From Bacillota bacterium (GTDB lineage Bacteria; Bacillota; Clostridia; Saccharofermentanales; DTU023), in contig JAKPXB010000043.1 in the NCBI GenBank assembly GCA_029570375.1, forward strand, positions 65,225 to 129,224: a stretch of 64,000 bases of DNA. The letters are read 5' to 3'. The translations under genes were made by a program, and so were the position numbers. The notes beneath the pieces are model-generated. The model was not told where the DNA came from. It saw nothing but the letters and a program-made list of their open reading frames with translations, and made no database searches. Of this stretch, positions 1-10,554 are shown one piece after another (the first letter of the stretch is position 1; the number at the start of each line of letters is the position of its first letter).

Positions 1-821
<821 letters not shown>

Positions 822-869
822 TTAAACAACGTATGTCTGAGGGCTGAACCCGTCACAGTATAGCAAATT

Positions 870-2276
870 CTAGGGCCGGGGGTAAGACTGATCATCCGGT
901 GTATCCGGCTCGATGATCAGCGCGCCGGACTCAAAGCTCACAGGGACGGTTTTGAATGTGGTCAGAAGCAGCAGCAATTGAGCGACAGAAGTTGAAAGCA
1001 GCACATAGGCGATGTCGAACAGATCGGCAATAGGTCCGAAAAGAATCGTACCGAGGGGAATTGCCGCCGAACCGATCATGTAGAGCAGGGCGAAAACCCG
1101 CCCGTGGTAATCTTTCTCAACATTCTGCTGGAACAAGGTTGTGACCGCTGTAGTGTAGAAGGGGACAATCACACCGAGCAGGAATGCGAGGATGACAAAA
1201 AAGGCGAAGAGCGGTGACGATGTCAATCCCAGGATAGCGAGCACGAGTGTAAAGGCCGCGACGAGAAATCCTGCCGCACGCACGACCTGCAGATGACTTC
1301 TGAACCTTCCGCGTATTGATACAATCAGTCCGCCGATCGCCATACCGGCGAACAGAGCCGTCTGTGTCGCGGCAATCCGCCAGGGTTCGTCTCCGAAATG
1401 GCGGCGGATGAACAGCGGAGTCAGGATCGCGACAGGGGCGAGCAGCACCATGAATAGCGCATATGTCAGCATCAGGTTTCTGATCGCGCGGTGTCTCTTC
1501 ACATAGGCAAACCCTCTGCGGAACTGTTTTAATCCCGTCTCATCCTCAGGTGTCTCGCTTTCGACGGGAGGCGCGTCATCCGTATCGGCGCTGTCAGCCC
1601 GGCCGATATCGGGGAAGCCCCAGGACTCTTCCTCCCGGAGTTTTGGCACCGTTCCGAGAGCCGTGGTAATTCTGCCTGTTTTCTGGTGTGGAATCGGCAG
1701 GAACAGCATGATGAGAATGGCAATGAAGGCCGTTCCCACATCGACCATAAAGACAACCCAGAGCGGGAAAAGCGTTAGCAGTGCTCCCCCGAGTACGGGG
1801 GACAGCAATAGCAGCACGTTGTTGATTGTGCTGTAGATCCCGTTGATTCGTACCAATTCCTTCTTCGGCGTAATCTGAGGGATGAGCGCGTTGATGGCGG
1901 GACCCTGCACCCCTCCGCCAAAGGAGCGGATCATCGCCGCGATATAAATGAACCAAATGTGGTTGTATCCGAGCAGAAACAGTATCGCAAGCGCGAGTGT
2001 GACGAGCGCGATCCCTCCGTCCGCCATAACAATCAGCCAGCGCCGCTCATAACGATCTGCCCAGACGCCGGAGAACGGGGCGACGAGAAGCTGAGGGATA
2101 AAGGACGCCAGCGTGATAATCATCATCGATGTCCCTGAGTTTGCCCGAAGGGTGACGTACCAGATAATCGCGAACTGAACCAGCCCCGATCCGAGCAGGG
2201 ATACGGCCTGGCCGCTTAAGAAAGCGGCGCTGACGCGCTGCCAGCGCTGTGTTAAATGAAATCGACTCTTTGGCAT
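870..2276 (-). CDS. MFS transporter (EntS/MFS_3-like exporter)
   Basis: A 468-residue integral membrane protein with about 12 hydrophobic segments. The loop after the second segment reads SGVWADRYERRW, the typical MFS 2-3 loop motif, and the protein resembles the MFS_3 group of drug or siderophore exporters. A charged, acidic central loop (about residues 205-250) separates the two six-helix halves. The start at 2276 gives a positively charged cytoplasmic N-terminus. It is upstream of and co-directional with eno. The substrate cannot be told from sequence. Confidence 0.85.
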   Translation of the reverse strand: MPKSRFHLTQRWQRVSAAFLSGQAVSLLGSGLVQFAIIWYVTLRANSGTSMMIITLASFIPQLLVAPFSGVWADRYERRWLIVMADGGIALVTLALAILFLLGYNHIWFIYIAAMIRSFGGGVQGPAINALIPQITPKKELVRINGIYSTINNVLLLLSPVLGGALLTLFPLWVVFMVDVGTAFIAILIMLFLPIPHQKTGRITTALGTVPKLREEESWGFPDIGRADSADTDDAPPVESETPEDETGLKQFRRGFAYVKRHRAIRNLMLTYALFMVLLAPVAILTPLFIRRHFGDEPWRIAATQTALFAGMAIGGLIVSIRGRFRSHLQVVRAAGFLVAAFTLVLAILGLTSSPLFAFFVILAFLLGVIVPFYTTAVTTLFQQNVEKDYHGRVFALLYMIGSAAIPLGTILFGPIADLFDIAYVLLSTSVAQLLLLLTTFKTVPVSFESGALIIEPDTPDDQSYPRP

Positions 2277-2427
2277 ATTATTTCGAATTATAGCACGGCT
2301 GTTACGGAAAGGCCTAATCGGGAGGTCCGCATTTCTATATCACACTTCCGGGAGTCCTCATCTCTGCTACACTGTGAATGTTATCAAAACAGTGTGAAAG
2401 ATTGATAACCGGAAGGAGCACAAAGCG

Positions 2428-3882
2428 ATGACTGTAGACTGGAAAAGTCAGATCAAAAGATTAGTGGACCGCGGCGCGGAGTACGCAGATGTCCGCTATT
2501 ACCCTAAACAGGAAGAAGATTTCATGTTTATGTGGAACGGGAACTTTCTTGCCTTTAATCGGTCAGAAGAAAGTGGTTTCGGCGTCCGCGTGCTTGTTGA
2601 CGGCGCATGGGGCTTTGCTGCCTCGTCCGACATGACATCGCCGGGCGAGACCTTTGACCGGGCCTTTGCCAATGCCGCCGCCGCGGCGGCTCGGATTAAA
2701 AGGCCGGTTCGCCTTGCCGACAAGGAGGTACTGTCCGGGCGTTTCGAAAGTCCCTGCGGGGAGGACCCTTTTGAGGTACCCCTGGCGGACAAAGTTGCCA
2801 TGCTGCGTGATATCGACAGCTTCATCAGGCAGCCCGGAGTCATTCAGAGGAGAGTCAAGCTCAGTACTGTCCGCAAAACGATTGAATATTATGACTCGGA
2901 AGGCGCTGAAATAGAAAAACACATTGTTGATATCTTTCCCAGCATGCAGGTCGCCGCTTTTGATGACACCGGCATGATGCAGAGCCGCAAGTATCTGCCT
3001 CCGCGGCTCGCGCCGACGCGCGGGTGGGAGACGATGGACCTTGAACACTGGAGGCTGCAGGCGGACCGCATTGTGTCAGAGATGCGGCAGCTGGTTGAAG
3101 CGCCGAAATGTCCGGAAGGGCGGATGTCCGTCATCCTGATGCCGGATATGATGTACCTGCAGGTGCACGAGACGATTGGCCATGCGCTCGAGCTGGACCG
3201 TATTCTGGGATACGAGCTTTCCTTCGCCGGCGGATCGTTTGTGAGGCTCAATGATTTCGGCACACTGCGGTACGGTTCGCCGAAACTGAATGCGCGCGCT
3301 GACGCGACACTGATCAATTCGCCCGGAAGTTTCGGTTTTGATGACGAAGGCGTTGCCGCACAGAACAGAATGCTCATCGACAAGGGCATTCTCGTCGGAG
3401 CGATCACTTCACGCCAGATGGTGGTAGAAGCCAACGAACGGGGCGGAAGGGAGATTTTCGAAGGCTCTGGCGGCGCCTGCCGCGCCTGCGCTTTCTACCG
3501 CACGCCGATTGAACGCATGACAAATATCAATATTGATCCCGGACAGGACGGCTCGCTGGAGGATATCATCCGGCAGACCGAGCGCGGGGTTGTTCTTTCC
3601 GGCGAGAAGAGCTGGTCAATCGGATCAAACCGCGAGCAGTTTCACTTCTCCACCGATATCGGATGGCTTGTCGAAGATGGCGAGCGCAGGGGCATTGTCA
3701 AGGACTGCGCGTACAGCGGGATGACGCTCGATTTTTATCGTTCGCTCACCGCTGTCGGCGATGAGACCACCTGGAAAGTACAGTATGTCGATAACTGCGG
3801 CAAAGGCGCGCCCGGCCAGATTATGCAGCTGGGCCACGGTGTTCCCGTCTGCCGCTTTGATAACGTGAAAGTAGGTGAGTGA
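2428..3882 (+). CDS. tldD: TldD family metalloprotease
   Basis: A 484-residue member of the TldD/PmbA (modulator of DNA gyrase) family. TldD and TldE form a heterodimeric metalloprotease in the cytoplasm that degrades unfolded peptides and, in enterobacteria, matures microcins. The HExxxH zinc motif is visible as HETIGH at residues 247-252, followed by the conserved ALELDRILGYE segment. The ATG is chosen because a GGAAGGAG box lies a suitable distance upstream. The 3' end overlaps the next gene by 8 bp, so translation is probably coupled and the two products made together. Confidence 0.93.
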   Translation: MTVDWKSQIKRLVDRGAEYADVRYYPKQEEDFMFMWNGNFLAFNRSEESGFGVRVLVDGAWGFAASSDMTSPGETFDRAFANAAAAAARIKRPVRLADKEVLSGRFESPCGEDPFEVPLADKVAMLRDIDSFIRQPGVIQRRVKLSTVRKTIEYYDSEGAEIEKHIVDIFPSMQVAAFDDTGMMQSRKYLPPRLAPTRGWETMDLEHWRLQADRIVSEMRQLVEAPKCPEGRMSVILMPDMMYLQVHETIGHALELDRILGYELSFAGGSFVRLNDFGTLRYGSPKLNARADATLINSPGSFGFDDEGVAAQNRMLIDKGILVGAITSRQMVVEANERGGREIFEGSGGACRACAFYRTPIERMTNINIDPGQDGSLEDIIRQTERGVVLSGEKSWSIGSNREQFHFSTDIGWLVEDGERRGIVKDCAYSGMTLDFYRSLTAVGDETTWKVQYVDNCGKGAPGQIMQLGHGVPVCRFDNVKVGE

Positions 3883-5272
3883 GATGGCTTCTGATCAGAT
3901 TATCTCCACATTAAGAACACTGCGCGCATACGCGCTGGCACAGGGAGCCGATATCCATATCGAATGGAAGGCGGAAGACAGCCATCTCGTACGCTACGCC
4001 AACTCCGCCGTTTCTCTCAACACGAACGAGAGGCTGACTATTCTTAAGATTACGGCTTATGGTGACCATAAATGCGCTTCCGCAAACCTGATTGTGGGCG
4101 AGAATGATCTTCAAACCATGAAGGCGACGATTGACAAAGCGATCGGGATGCTCGCGTTTGCTTCCCCTCTCTCCTATCAGCCGACGATTCCGTCGATCGG
4201 GAAGACGACAGTCTTTGAGGAGACGTATGATCCGGAGGTCGAGTTCCTGCCGAATGAGGAAATTGTCGCTTTCGTCAACGAAGCCGTGGAAGGCCTCGAG
4301 ACGGATGACATTCTGTTGTCCGGGAATTTCTCTTCCGGTGTCGCAGTTAACGCGTCCATATCGACAGAGACGCCCGAGGTTGTTTTTACCCGCAAATCTG
4401 ACATCGGTATTACGCTTGTTCTCGCATCGGAAAAACGCAAATGGGAAGTGAACGCGGAGCAGTTCGTAAGCCACAAACGCGACCTGGACGCCAGAGCGCT
4501 TCATGACAGGCTGGCATGGTTTGTCGATCAGTACACGGCGAAACCGGAGGGAAGACTCCCCGAAGGTCCTTACCGTGTTGTCCTCGGCCCCGCCGCGACA
4601 GCCGAATACCTGAGTTTTCTCGGGCGGGTCGGCTATAGCGCGGGCGCCATGAAACGCGGTTTCTCCATGTTCAAAGAAGATGATATCGGAAAGAAAGTTC
4701 TGTCGGATCATTTTACACTGGTTGAAGATCCGTCGATGCTCGCGACTTTTCCCTCCCCGGTTGACGCATACGGGCGCGAAAGGGGGAGGCGCGCGATCTT
4801 CGACAAAGGCGTGTTGACCGGTTTTATCTGGAATCAGCAGTCAGCGGATGAATTCGGCGGGACAGCGACCGGGCACGATGTTCCGAACTTGTCGCTTGTG
4901 CTGCAGGGCGGTGATGCGGATGCCGCGCGGATTCAGGATTTCGCGTCCCTCCCGCGCGACGGCGATATCCTTTACGTGCCCTACCTGCACTATGCCAACA
5001 TTGTGAACCCCACGGAAGGACTTGTCACCGGCGTCTCGCGTTTCGGCGCGCTCTACCTGAAGAAAGACGGCAGTATCATGCTTCCATACAATGTGCGCTT
5101 TACAGAGCGGCTCGACAAGCTGTTCGGCGAAAAGCTCGTCTGGCTGTCCAGGGAACTCGTCCCGTATGGCACCTCCTCGACCTACTTCGGGCGAACGCCT
5201 TACGCGGCGCTCGTCCCTGCGCTGGCATGTTTTGACGGCGTGAATGTCGAAATATCGAACGAGAGCTTTTAG
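3875..5272 (+). CDS. tldE: TldE/PmbA family protein
   Basis: The 465-residue partner subunit of TldD. It has the same overall fold but lacks the HExxxH metal motif, as is normal for TldE/PmbA. Recognisable family segments include the central region around RRAIFDKGVLTGFIW and the C-terminal half with the GLVTG segment. Its start overlaps the tldD stop by 8 bp, so the two form an operon. It probably supplies the non-catalytic half of the TldD/E protease. Confidence 0.9.
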   Translation: MSEMASDQIISTLRTLRAYALAQGADIHIEWKAEDSHLVRYANSAVSLNTNERLTILKITAYGDHKCASANLIVGENDLQTMKATIDKAIGMLAFASPLSYQPTIPSIGKTTVFEETYDPEVEFLPNEEIVAFVNEAVEGLETDDILLSGNFSSGVAVNASISTETPEVVFTRKSDIGITLVLASEKRKWEVNAEQFVSHKRDLDARALHDRLAWFVDQYTAKPEGRLPEGPYRVVLGPAATAEYLSFLGRVGYSAGAMKRGFSMFKEDDIGKKVLSDHFTLVEDPSMLATFPSPVDAYGRERGRRAIFDKGVLTGFIWNQQSADEFGGTATGHDVPNLSLVLQGGDADAARIQDFASLPRDGDILYVPYLHYANIVNPTEGLVTGVSRFGALYLKKDGSIMLPYNVRFTERLDKLFGEKLVWLSRELVPYGTSSTYFGRTPYAALVPALACFDGVNVEISNESF

Positions 5273-5560
5273 CTGATATAAGCGGAGTTATTGTACCGGG
5301 ATAACAAGAGTGTTTTTACAGCGGAGAGGAGAGGACGGCCGGGCGGGTTGACGCGCGAACGGACAGTACGCCGGAAGACCGCTGAAAAGCCGTGAGAGCC
5401 GTGGGAGAAGCCGTGGGAGAGACGCCCGGCGATCAGGCCGGATCATCACAGGGGGAGGGTCATATGTTATAATTATGACCCTGCATCAAATACTGTATGT
5501 GCGGGCGCACATGGATTCTCTTACGGGAGATTTAAACCAAAGGAAAGGAATGGAACGGTT

Positions 5561-5956
5561 ATGTTATTCGAGGAAATCATTGGAGCATTTACAGGACAAA
5601 ACAGGCGCACAAAGAACCGCCAGGTTTTCACAGGGGTCGCGCTCGGACTTCTCAGCGGCGCAGCCCTCGGACTTTTATTCGCGCCAAAATCGGGTGAAGA
5701 AACACGTGAGTGCATCAAGGACGCGACATTAAAAGGGGCGGAAAAGGTAAAAGAGTTTGCCGCCGACGCGGGGGAGAAGATTAAAGAAAAAGCCCAGCTG
5801 GTCAGGGAAAAAATCCAGGAGAAGACAGCGTGTCTCGGGGAAGATGCCGAAGAGCTGAAGGAGAAAGTCTCTGAGAAAGTGGCCGATACCGCGGAAGAAG
5901 TTGAGAAGAAAGCAAGAGCGGCTGCAAGAGAAGCCCGCATGAAAGAGCAGGAGTAA
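5561..5956 (+). CDS. YtxH domain protein
   Basis: A 131-residue protein with a short N-terminal transmembrane stretch (GVALGLLSGAALGLLFAPKS, about residues 27-46) ending in the FAPKSGEETR signature of the YtxH family, followed by a long, highly charged, alanine/lysine/glutamate-rich amphipathic helix to the end. YtxH proteins are small general-stress or envelope-associated proteins of unknown biochemical role. An AAGGAA box precedes the ATG. Upstream (5273-5560) is GC-rich intergenic DNA with a TATAAT-like box near 5467 but no convincing -35. Confidence 0.85.
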   Translation: MLFEEIIGAFTGQNRRTKNRQVFTGVALGLLSGAALGLLFAPKSGEETRECIKDATLKGAEKVKEFAADAGEKIKEKAQLVREKIQEKTACLGEDAEELKEKVSEKVADTAEEVEKKARAAAREARMKEQE

Positions 5957-6068
5957 CGGCGCTGCAGGCGTGAGGCTGCCACACGTCGTGACAGCCGGGC
6001 GAACCGGCAAGTCTTGCCGGAAAACCGCCTGACAGATTCGTTTGCCTCAGCGCTGGAAGGAGGCCTGT

Positions 6069-6542
6069 ATGGCATTTGTGTTAACTTCAATAACGATCGA
6101 CCTGATGACGCTGCTTTATGTTGTTCTGGCACTGCTCGGGGCGGCGGTTCTGGTTGCCCTGCTGATTCTTCTCATTAAGCTGATCAAAACGTTAAGCTCC
6201 GTCCACATCCTGCTGGACGATATCAAGACAGATATTAAAGACACCACAGGGAAGATTCCCGATCTCGTTGAAGATGTGGCGATCATTACAGGGAATGTAG
6301 TGGATGTAACGGACTCGATCGCCGTGACCGTTCCCGCGATCATGAAGAGAATCACGCCGAAACCGAAGCCGAAAGTGAAAGCGAAAAAGGCGCAAAACGC
6401 GGAAGGCGTGATCGCATCGGCTCTTGTACATACGCTGTTATCTCTGCTTTCGTCGCGCGACGCAAAGAAGAAGGACCGCAGCACAGCCGTGAAGATCGTC
6501 CATGTGGCAAGCCGTCTCGTCTCGATGTTCACGAAGAAATAG
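6069..6542 (+). CDS. Small membrane protein, DUF948-like
   Basis: A 157-residue protein with one strong N-terminal transmembrane helix (about residues 8-40), then a heptad-like region rich in Asp, Thr and Val, and a basic Lys/Pro-rich stretch (KPKPKVKAKK) before a C-terminal helix. The pattern resembles DUF948 proteins, which usually neighbour YtxH genes in Firmicutes. I start it at ATG 6069 because GGAAGGAGG lies 5 bp upstream; a longer reading from 6042 has no ribosome site. It forms a pair with the YtxH gene. Function unknown. Confidence 0.75.
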   Translation: MAFVLTSITIDLMTLLYVVLALLGAAVLVALLILLIKLIKTLSSVHILLDDIKTDIKDTTGKIPDLVEDVAIITGNVVDVTDSIAVTVPAIMKRITPKPKPKVKAKKAQNAEGVIASALVHTLLSLLSSRDAKKKDRSTAVKIVHVASRLVSMFTKK

Positions 6543-6573
6543 CTGCTAAATCAGCCAGCCGGAAACAGCCGAT

Positions 6574-6608
6574 AAAAGAGGGAGCCTGACGCGCGGGTTC
6601 CCTCTTTT
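6574..6608. terminator. Bidirectional rho-independent terminator
   Basis: A 10-bp perfect stem, AAAAGAGGGA paired with TCCCTCTTTT, with A- and T-runs on both sides. It sits between the convergent DUF948-like gene (ends 6542) and DUF2156 gene (ends 6630), so it can serve both strands. Confidence 0.85.
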
Positions 6609-6629
6609 TCATCCGGATGCGTACGGCTG

Positions 6630-7556
6630 TCAGTCAGTATAGGAGCGTTTCATCCACTCCGGGCGCGAGGAGCACGTGTACACCGTATATTTCGAAAGCA
6701 GCGCGATGGGGCCATATGATTTCTTCGACTGGCGGAGGCCGGGATCGCCTGTATCATCTTCGCGGTTGATATACGCGATATCCGGGCGGTCACCAAACGT
6801 TTTCATAAATTCACTCACGAGCATCTGGTAGACCCCGCGGTAGCGCGTATCGGCTTTTTCGATGTGGATGTAGATTGTATCGCCTTCTGTTTCAGCGAGA
6901 GAGAACCCCGCGGGCTGATCGCCGACGAACAGCACACCTCCGAATGCGCGGTAGAGCTCCATGTGGTCGAGTACCTCACGGATTTTGACAGCTTCTTCGA
7001 CAAGCGTTTTATTGTCAGGGTCGAGTTCTTGCTCCTGCTCTTCGGCGAAAGCGCGGACAGCGTCGAGATTGTCCTGCCCGATCCGCTCGTAACGCCAGTT
7101 GGGGACTGTGCGCAGAAAACGCTTAATATTGTTTCGCGTCGCTTTATGCTGACTTCCTTCGAGTTTCAGAAGATCCTGCGCTTCGTAGAGGTAATCAAAA
7201 TAATCGCGTTCGGCAATCGCGTGGAATCCGCGGTAACGGGAACTGAGCAGGGGCATGTCCATGTCCCCGACAATACAGAAGACCAGCGGCTCACCGATAT
7301 CCCGGCAATGCTGTTCGAGCATACTGAGCGCTTCTTCGCGCCTGAGTCCGAGGGGGACCGAATACGCGCGGTGCTGTTCGAAAATTGTCATGCTGAAAAT
7401 CAGGCAGTCGGCGGCCACGGTATACTCGTATTGGAATAAGTCGCGCCAGATAAAGGTGCCGCCTACCGTCAAATCAGTTATTCGCTGCGGGTTGGGGTTG
7501 AAATACGGCCTGACCAGAGGGATATCGCTCAATTCAAGTTTTTTAAAATGCAGCAT
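6630..7556 (-). CDS. DUF2156 / GNAT-like domain protein
   Basis: A 308-residue cytosolic protein of the DUF2156 group, which shares the double acyltransferase (GNAT-like) fold of the C-terminal domain of lysyl-phosphatidylglycerol synthases (MprF) but has no membrane part. The C-terminal half contains GDTIYIHIEKADTRYRGVYQ and ends with the AYINREDDTGDPGLRQSK motif typical of the family. A role as an aminoacyl or acyl transferase is inference from the fold. It is the gene after grdD on the same strand, separated by a long inverted repeat, so probably not part of the reductase operon. Confidence 0.8.
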   Translation of the reverse strand: MLHFKKLELSDIPLVRPYFNPNPQRITDLTVGGTFIWRDLFQYEYTVAADCLIFSMTIFEQHRAYSVPLGLRREEALSMLEQHCRDIGEPLVFCIVGDMDMPLLSSRYRGFHAIAERDYFDYLYEAQDLLKLEGSQHKATRNNIKRFLRTVPNWRYERIGQDNLDAVRAFAEEQEQELDPDNKTLVEEAVKIREVLDHMELYRAFGGVLFVGDQPAGFSLAETEGDTIYIHIEKADTRYRGVYQMLVSEFMKTFGDRPDIAYINREDDTGDPGLRQSKKSYGPIALLSKYTVYTCSSRPEWMKRSYTD

Positions 7557-7668
7557 GTCTTGTTTAAAGCCTCATGTTTGGCATGATATTCCGGAAATAG
7601 CGCGGCCGTTCCAGCGGCTCAAACGCGCGGCTTCATTATGACACAGCGTATTATCAGAATGTTACGGA

Positions 7669-7717
7669 ATGCGGGGACGGATCTTTTGTCTCTACATCGA
7701 AAGATCCGCCCCCGCAT
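7669..7717. terminator. Long inverted repeat after grdD
   Basis: Arms 7669-7686 and 7700-7717 are complementary apart from one mismatch, with a 13-nt loop. The hairpin lies just after the grdD stop. There is no clear T-run, so it may stabilise the 3' end of the grd message rather than terminate it. Confidence 0.55.
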
Positions 7718-7749
7718 GACGAGATGAAAAAAGTACCCCCGGAGGACGA

Positions 7750-8913
7750 TTATCCGCCGATAAAACCGCCTTCGCGAAGAACCGTTCTCGCGTTCTCTTT
7801 GTTGGCGGCGGAGACGCGGATGATCGGCCCCGTGCATCCCATGCCGCTTTCGGCGTAGATGGAACGGCTCCAGAGGAGCCTGACGGCTTCTTCAAGATCG
7901 AGGACATCAATCCCCTCAATCGACGCGGTCACGACCTCAGAGGGAGGGGCGGCGGCCTCTTTGGCGTGCGGTTTCGGCGGGGATCCTCCGCGCCGTTCGT
8001 TCAATAAGCTGTCGAGACCGGCTTTTCGCGCGAGCGCGAGCTCCTGCGCATAGACAGAGGCGAGACCGCCGCGGATCAGTGAGGCGGCAAACTCGATCGC
8101 AGAGGCGATAACCGGCGCGCCGGACGCGCGGGAAATAATCATGACGACGCCCGACATCTTTTCACCGACGCCCGGCCCATAGCCGGCGCCGACTGTTTCA
8201 TAGGAGCCGCCAGACGTAAAAGACGACAGCATCTTGATGACGGCATTCCCTGTCAGCGAGTCGAGCACGAGCACGTCCTGTGAGGCGCGGAGAATATCGT
8301 TGCCCCGCATGATCGCGCCGCCGTCCGCACGGCTTGATGCGGCGAAACAGACCGGGTAACCATTATCGCGGAGTGTTTTAAGGATGATTTCCGCCTGGCG
8401 CGCGCCGTCGAGATTGAGAATCCCGACGGAAGGACTGTCGATCCCGTCGGCTTTGGCTGTCGCGATTCCGGCGATTGCATTCATAACGAGCGCCTCGACA
8501 CGGTCTGTCGATGTTGTCCCCGTCGTCGTCGCGAGGTAGATATTTTTCCCGGTCGCGGGCGTGGCCGTGCGGCCGACGGTAGAAACGCCTATCGGAAACG
8601 GATAGTGCATCGCGACAGCGGCGTCCGCCTCACCGGAAGCGAGGAGCTGTTCCATCTTGTCGAACGCGTCTTCGGCGCAGTCGAGCTCGATGGTCCTAAC
8701 CCGCTCGTGCTTCCGTGTTCCGAGATAGATGATGTCAATGCCGCGTGCAGCCGCCTGGACGCATCCTGCCATCACATTCGCTTCGCCCTGCTCGGAGCCG
8801 ATCCCGATGACGGCGACACGGACGCGCCTGCCGAACTGTCCGGTTTCAAGAGCATCGGCAAGCTCGTCGAAAACAGCGGCGATCTCCCGCTTGATGCTAT
8901 TCATCATTTTCAC
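7750..8913 (-). CDS. grdD: Glycine reductase protein C, alpha subunit GrdD
   Basis: With GrdC it forms protein C, which takes the carboxymethyl group held as a selenoether on GrdA, releases acetyl phosphate using inorganic phosphate, and leaves oxidised GrdA. The 387-residue protein matches GrdD throughout, from KREIAAVFDELADALETG at the N-terminus to the C-terminal ESGMGCTGPIIRVS block, which contains a conserved cysteine. It belongs to the PlsX-like phosphate acyltransferase fold. The start overlaps the grdC stop by 17 bp, and it is the last gene of the operon. Confidence 0.95.
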   Translation of the reverse strand: MKMMNSIKREIAAVFDELADALETGQFGRRVRVAVIGIGSEQGEANVMAGCVQAAARGIDIIYLGTRKHERVRTIELDCAEDAFDKMEQLLASGEADAAVAMHYPFPIGVSTVGRTATPATGKNIYLATTTGTTSTDRVEALVMNAIAGIATAKADGIDSPSVGILNLDGARQAEIILKTLRDNGYPVCFAASSRADGGAIMRGNDILRASQDVLVLDSLTGNAVIKMLSSFTSGGSYETVGAGYGPGVGEKMSGVVMIISRASGAPVIASAIEFAASLIRGGLASVYAQELALARKAGLDSLLNERRGGSPPKPHAKEAAAPPSEVVTASIEGIDVLDLEEAVRLLWSRSIYAESGMGCTGPIIRVSAANKENARTVLREGGFIGG

Positions 8914-10447
8914 CCGCCTTCAGAAGACCTGAGGCAAAATCGCGCAGCGAACGGGCGATGATCCGGCGGATCTCCTCGGATGAAACAGCGGGAGCCTCTT
9001 CCGCGCCGCTGTTGGGTTCCATAATGAAGGAAACGCCATCGAACAGGTTCGTCATGCGGCCGAGGAAGAGAGAACCTTTGCCGATGATCATGACGCGGTT
9101 TATCTCCCCTCTGAGCATGCCTTCGCGCGCGTGTCCCATGACGGGTACGCCGGAGGGGATATGTCCCTGTGTCGGCGCGAATCCGGGGAGACCGTGTTTC
9201 GCGACGAAAGCCGGCAGTTCCCTGCGGTCGATATCGCCCCGTTTGACGGCGAGAGCGCCGATCATCTTCAGATTCGCCGCCGGTACGTCGCCGGCGCCGG
9301 CCGGTTTTGTGATGTCCGGATTCTGCATCTCGGGAGAGTAATAATCGATATCGGTTACTTTCAGCCCGAGCTTATCGAGCGGGTCAGTCGCGAGCGAGGA
9401 AATGACGTTCTGCGGGGCGCTCCCCGTCCCGACGGCGTGCCATCCGATACTGTCCGTGTTGATCTCGGGGTTGATCCCGTCATTGGCGGAGATAATGACG
9501 GCGAAGCCGCCGAGAACATCCTCAAGGATAGGGAGACCCTTCTTGACATGATCCTTCCCGTTCATGCCGAGTTTTGCGGTCGATCCGCCGGCTGTCACGG
9601 CAACGGTTTTAAAAATGCCTGCTTTCACAAGGCCTGCGGCAACGATCACGGCGTGAGAAGGAGCCGCGCAGAATCCGCGGATATCGCAGCCTGTCGAGCG
9701 GGACAGCTCGGCGATCTCTGCTGTCGCTTTCGCGAAATTGCCGCCGCCGCGCTGGTTCATGTCGCCGCAGGCTTCCTCGGAGCAGTCGATGGTATACTCG
9801 ACTTCACGGCGGTCGATCCCGGCGTTTCTGACGGCGTACAGAAGCGCGAGTGTGCTGGAGGCCTTTGATACAAGGTTTTCCACCATGACATGGGCGGAGA
9901 GGTTCGGGTCAAACGCGTGCGCCTTCTTAACTGCACCGACAAGGCGGTCGTCCATATAAAGCCCCTCGGCCTCCCCTGATTCGACCATGTTGTTCACACG
10001 TTCGGATTCGATGCCGTCGCGGATTCTGCTCAGAATGTAAGAGCTGATGATCGGATCCCCGGCGAGTTTTGTTTTTGTCGTCTCGACAAATCCCTTCTCG
10101 AGAAAGACAAGTTCAAATTCGTCGACGGCCTGGATCAGAAGATAGAACTCATCCTGTGGCATGATTTCGCCGAATGGACCGTAGCGATCGTCCACGGGGC
10201 ACGTGAGATTCTGCCAGGGGCCATCGATTTTCGCCAGATCAAATGGCGTGATATTTCCGATATACGTCTGGTTGGGGTAATACGAGCGCACGCGGTCATA
10301 GGTGCGCAGGCTCGTCTTTATCTGCTTTAAGTACTCCGACCCGGGATTGACAATCCGTTCGGATGTCTGCGTCGTGCCGTAGTGGACGACCAGGTCGGGG
10401 GTGTGAACAAGGATATACCCCGCGCCCATCATTACGCTGTTCTTCAA
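8897..10447 (-). CDS. grdC: Glycine reductase protein C, beta subunit GrdC
   Basis: A 516-residue, thiolase/ketoacyl-synthase-like subunit of the acetyl-phosphate-forming protein C complex. The N-terminus contains VHYGTTQTSERIVNP, a GrdC hallmark, and DIRGFCAAPSHAVIVA carries the active-site cysteine region. The initiator is a TTG at 10447-10445 behind an AGGCAGGA box. It is translationally overlapped with grdD. It works with GrdA, GrdB/GrdE and thioredoxin to reduce glycine to acetyl phosphate and ammonia in Stickland fermentation. Confidence 0.95.
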   Translation of the reverse strand: MKNSVMMGAGYILVHTPDLVVHYGTTQTSERIVNPGSEYLKQIKTSLRTYDRVRSYYPNQTYIGNITPFDLAKIDGPWQNLTCPVDDRYGPFGEIMPQDEFYLLIQAVDEFELVFLEKGFVETTKTKLAGDPIISSYILSRIRDGIESERVNNMVESGEAEGLYMDDRLVGAVKKAHAFDPNLSAHVMVENLVSKASSTLALLYAVRNAGIDRREVEYTIDCSEEACGDMNQRGGGNFAKATAEIAELSRSTGCDIRGFCAAPSHAVIVAAGLVKAGIFKTVAVTAGGSTAKLGMNGKDHVKKGLPILEDVLGGFAVIISANDGINPEINTDSIGWHAVGTGSAPQNVISSLATDPLDKLGLKVTDIDYYSPEMQNPDITKPAGAGDVPAANLKMIGALAVKRGDIDRRELPAFVAKHGLPGFAPTQGHIPSGVPVMGHAREGMLRGEINRVMIIGKGSLFLGRMTNLFDGVSFIMEPNSGAEEAPAVSSEEIRRIIARSLRDFASGLLKAGENDE

Positions 10448-10554
10448 AAAATTTTCCTGCCTTTCCGATTCAAAAAGGATGCCCCGGCGCCGTCCATCCG
10501 TAATACGGGCGGTTAAACCTGGGGCATCTCCTGCTCAAGCGAAGCGCTTCCTGC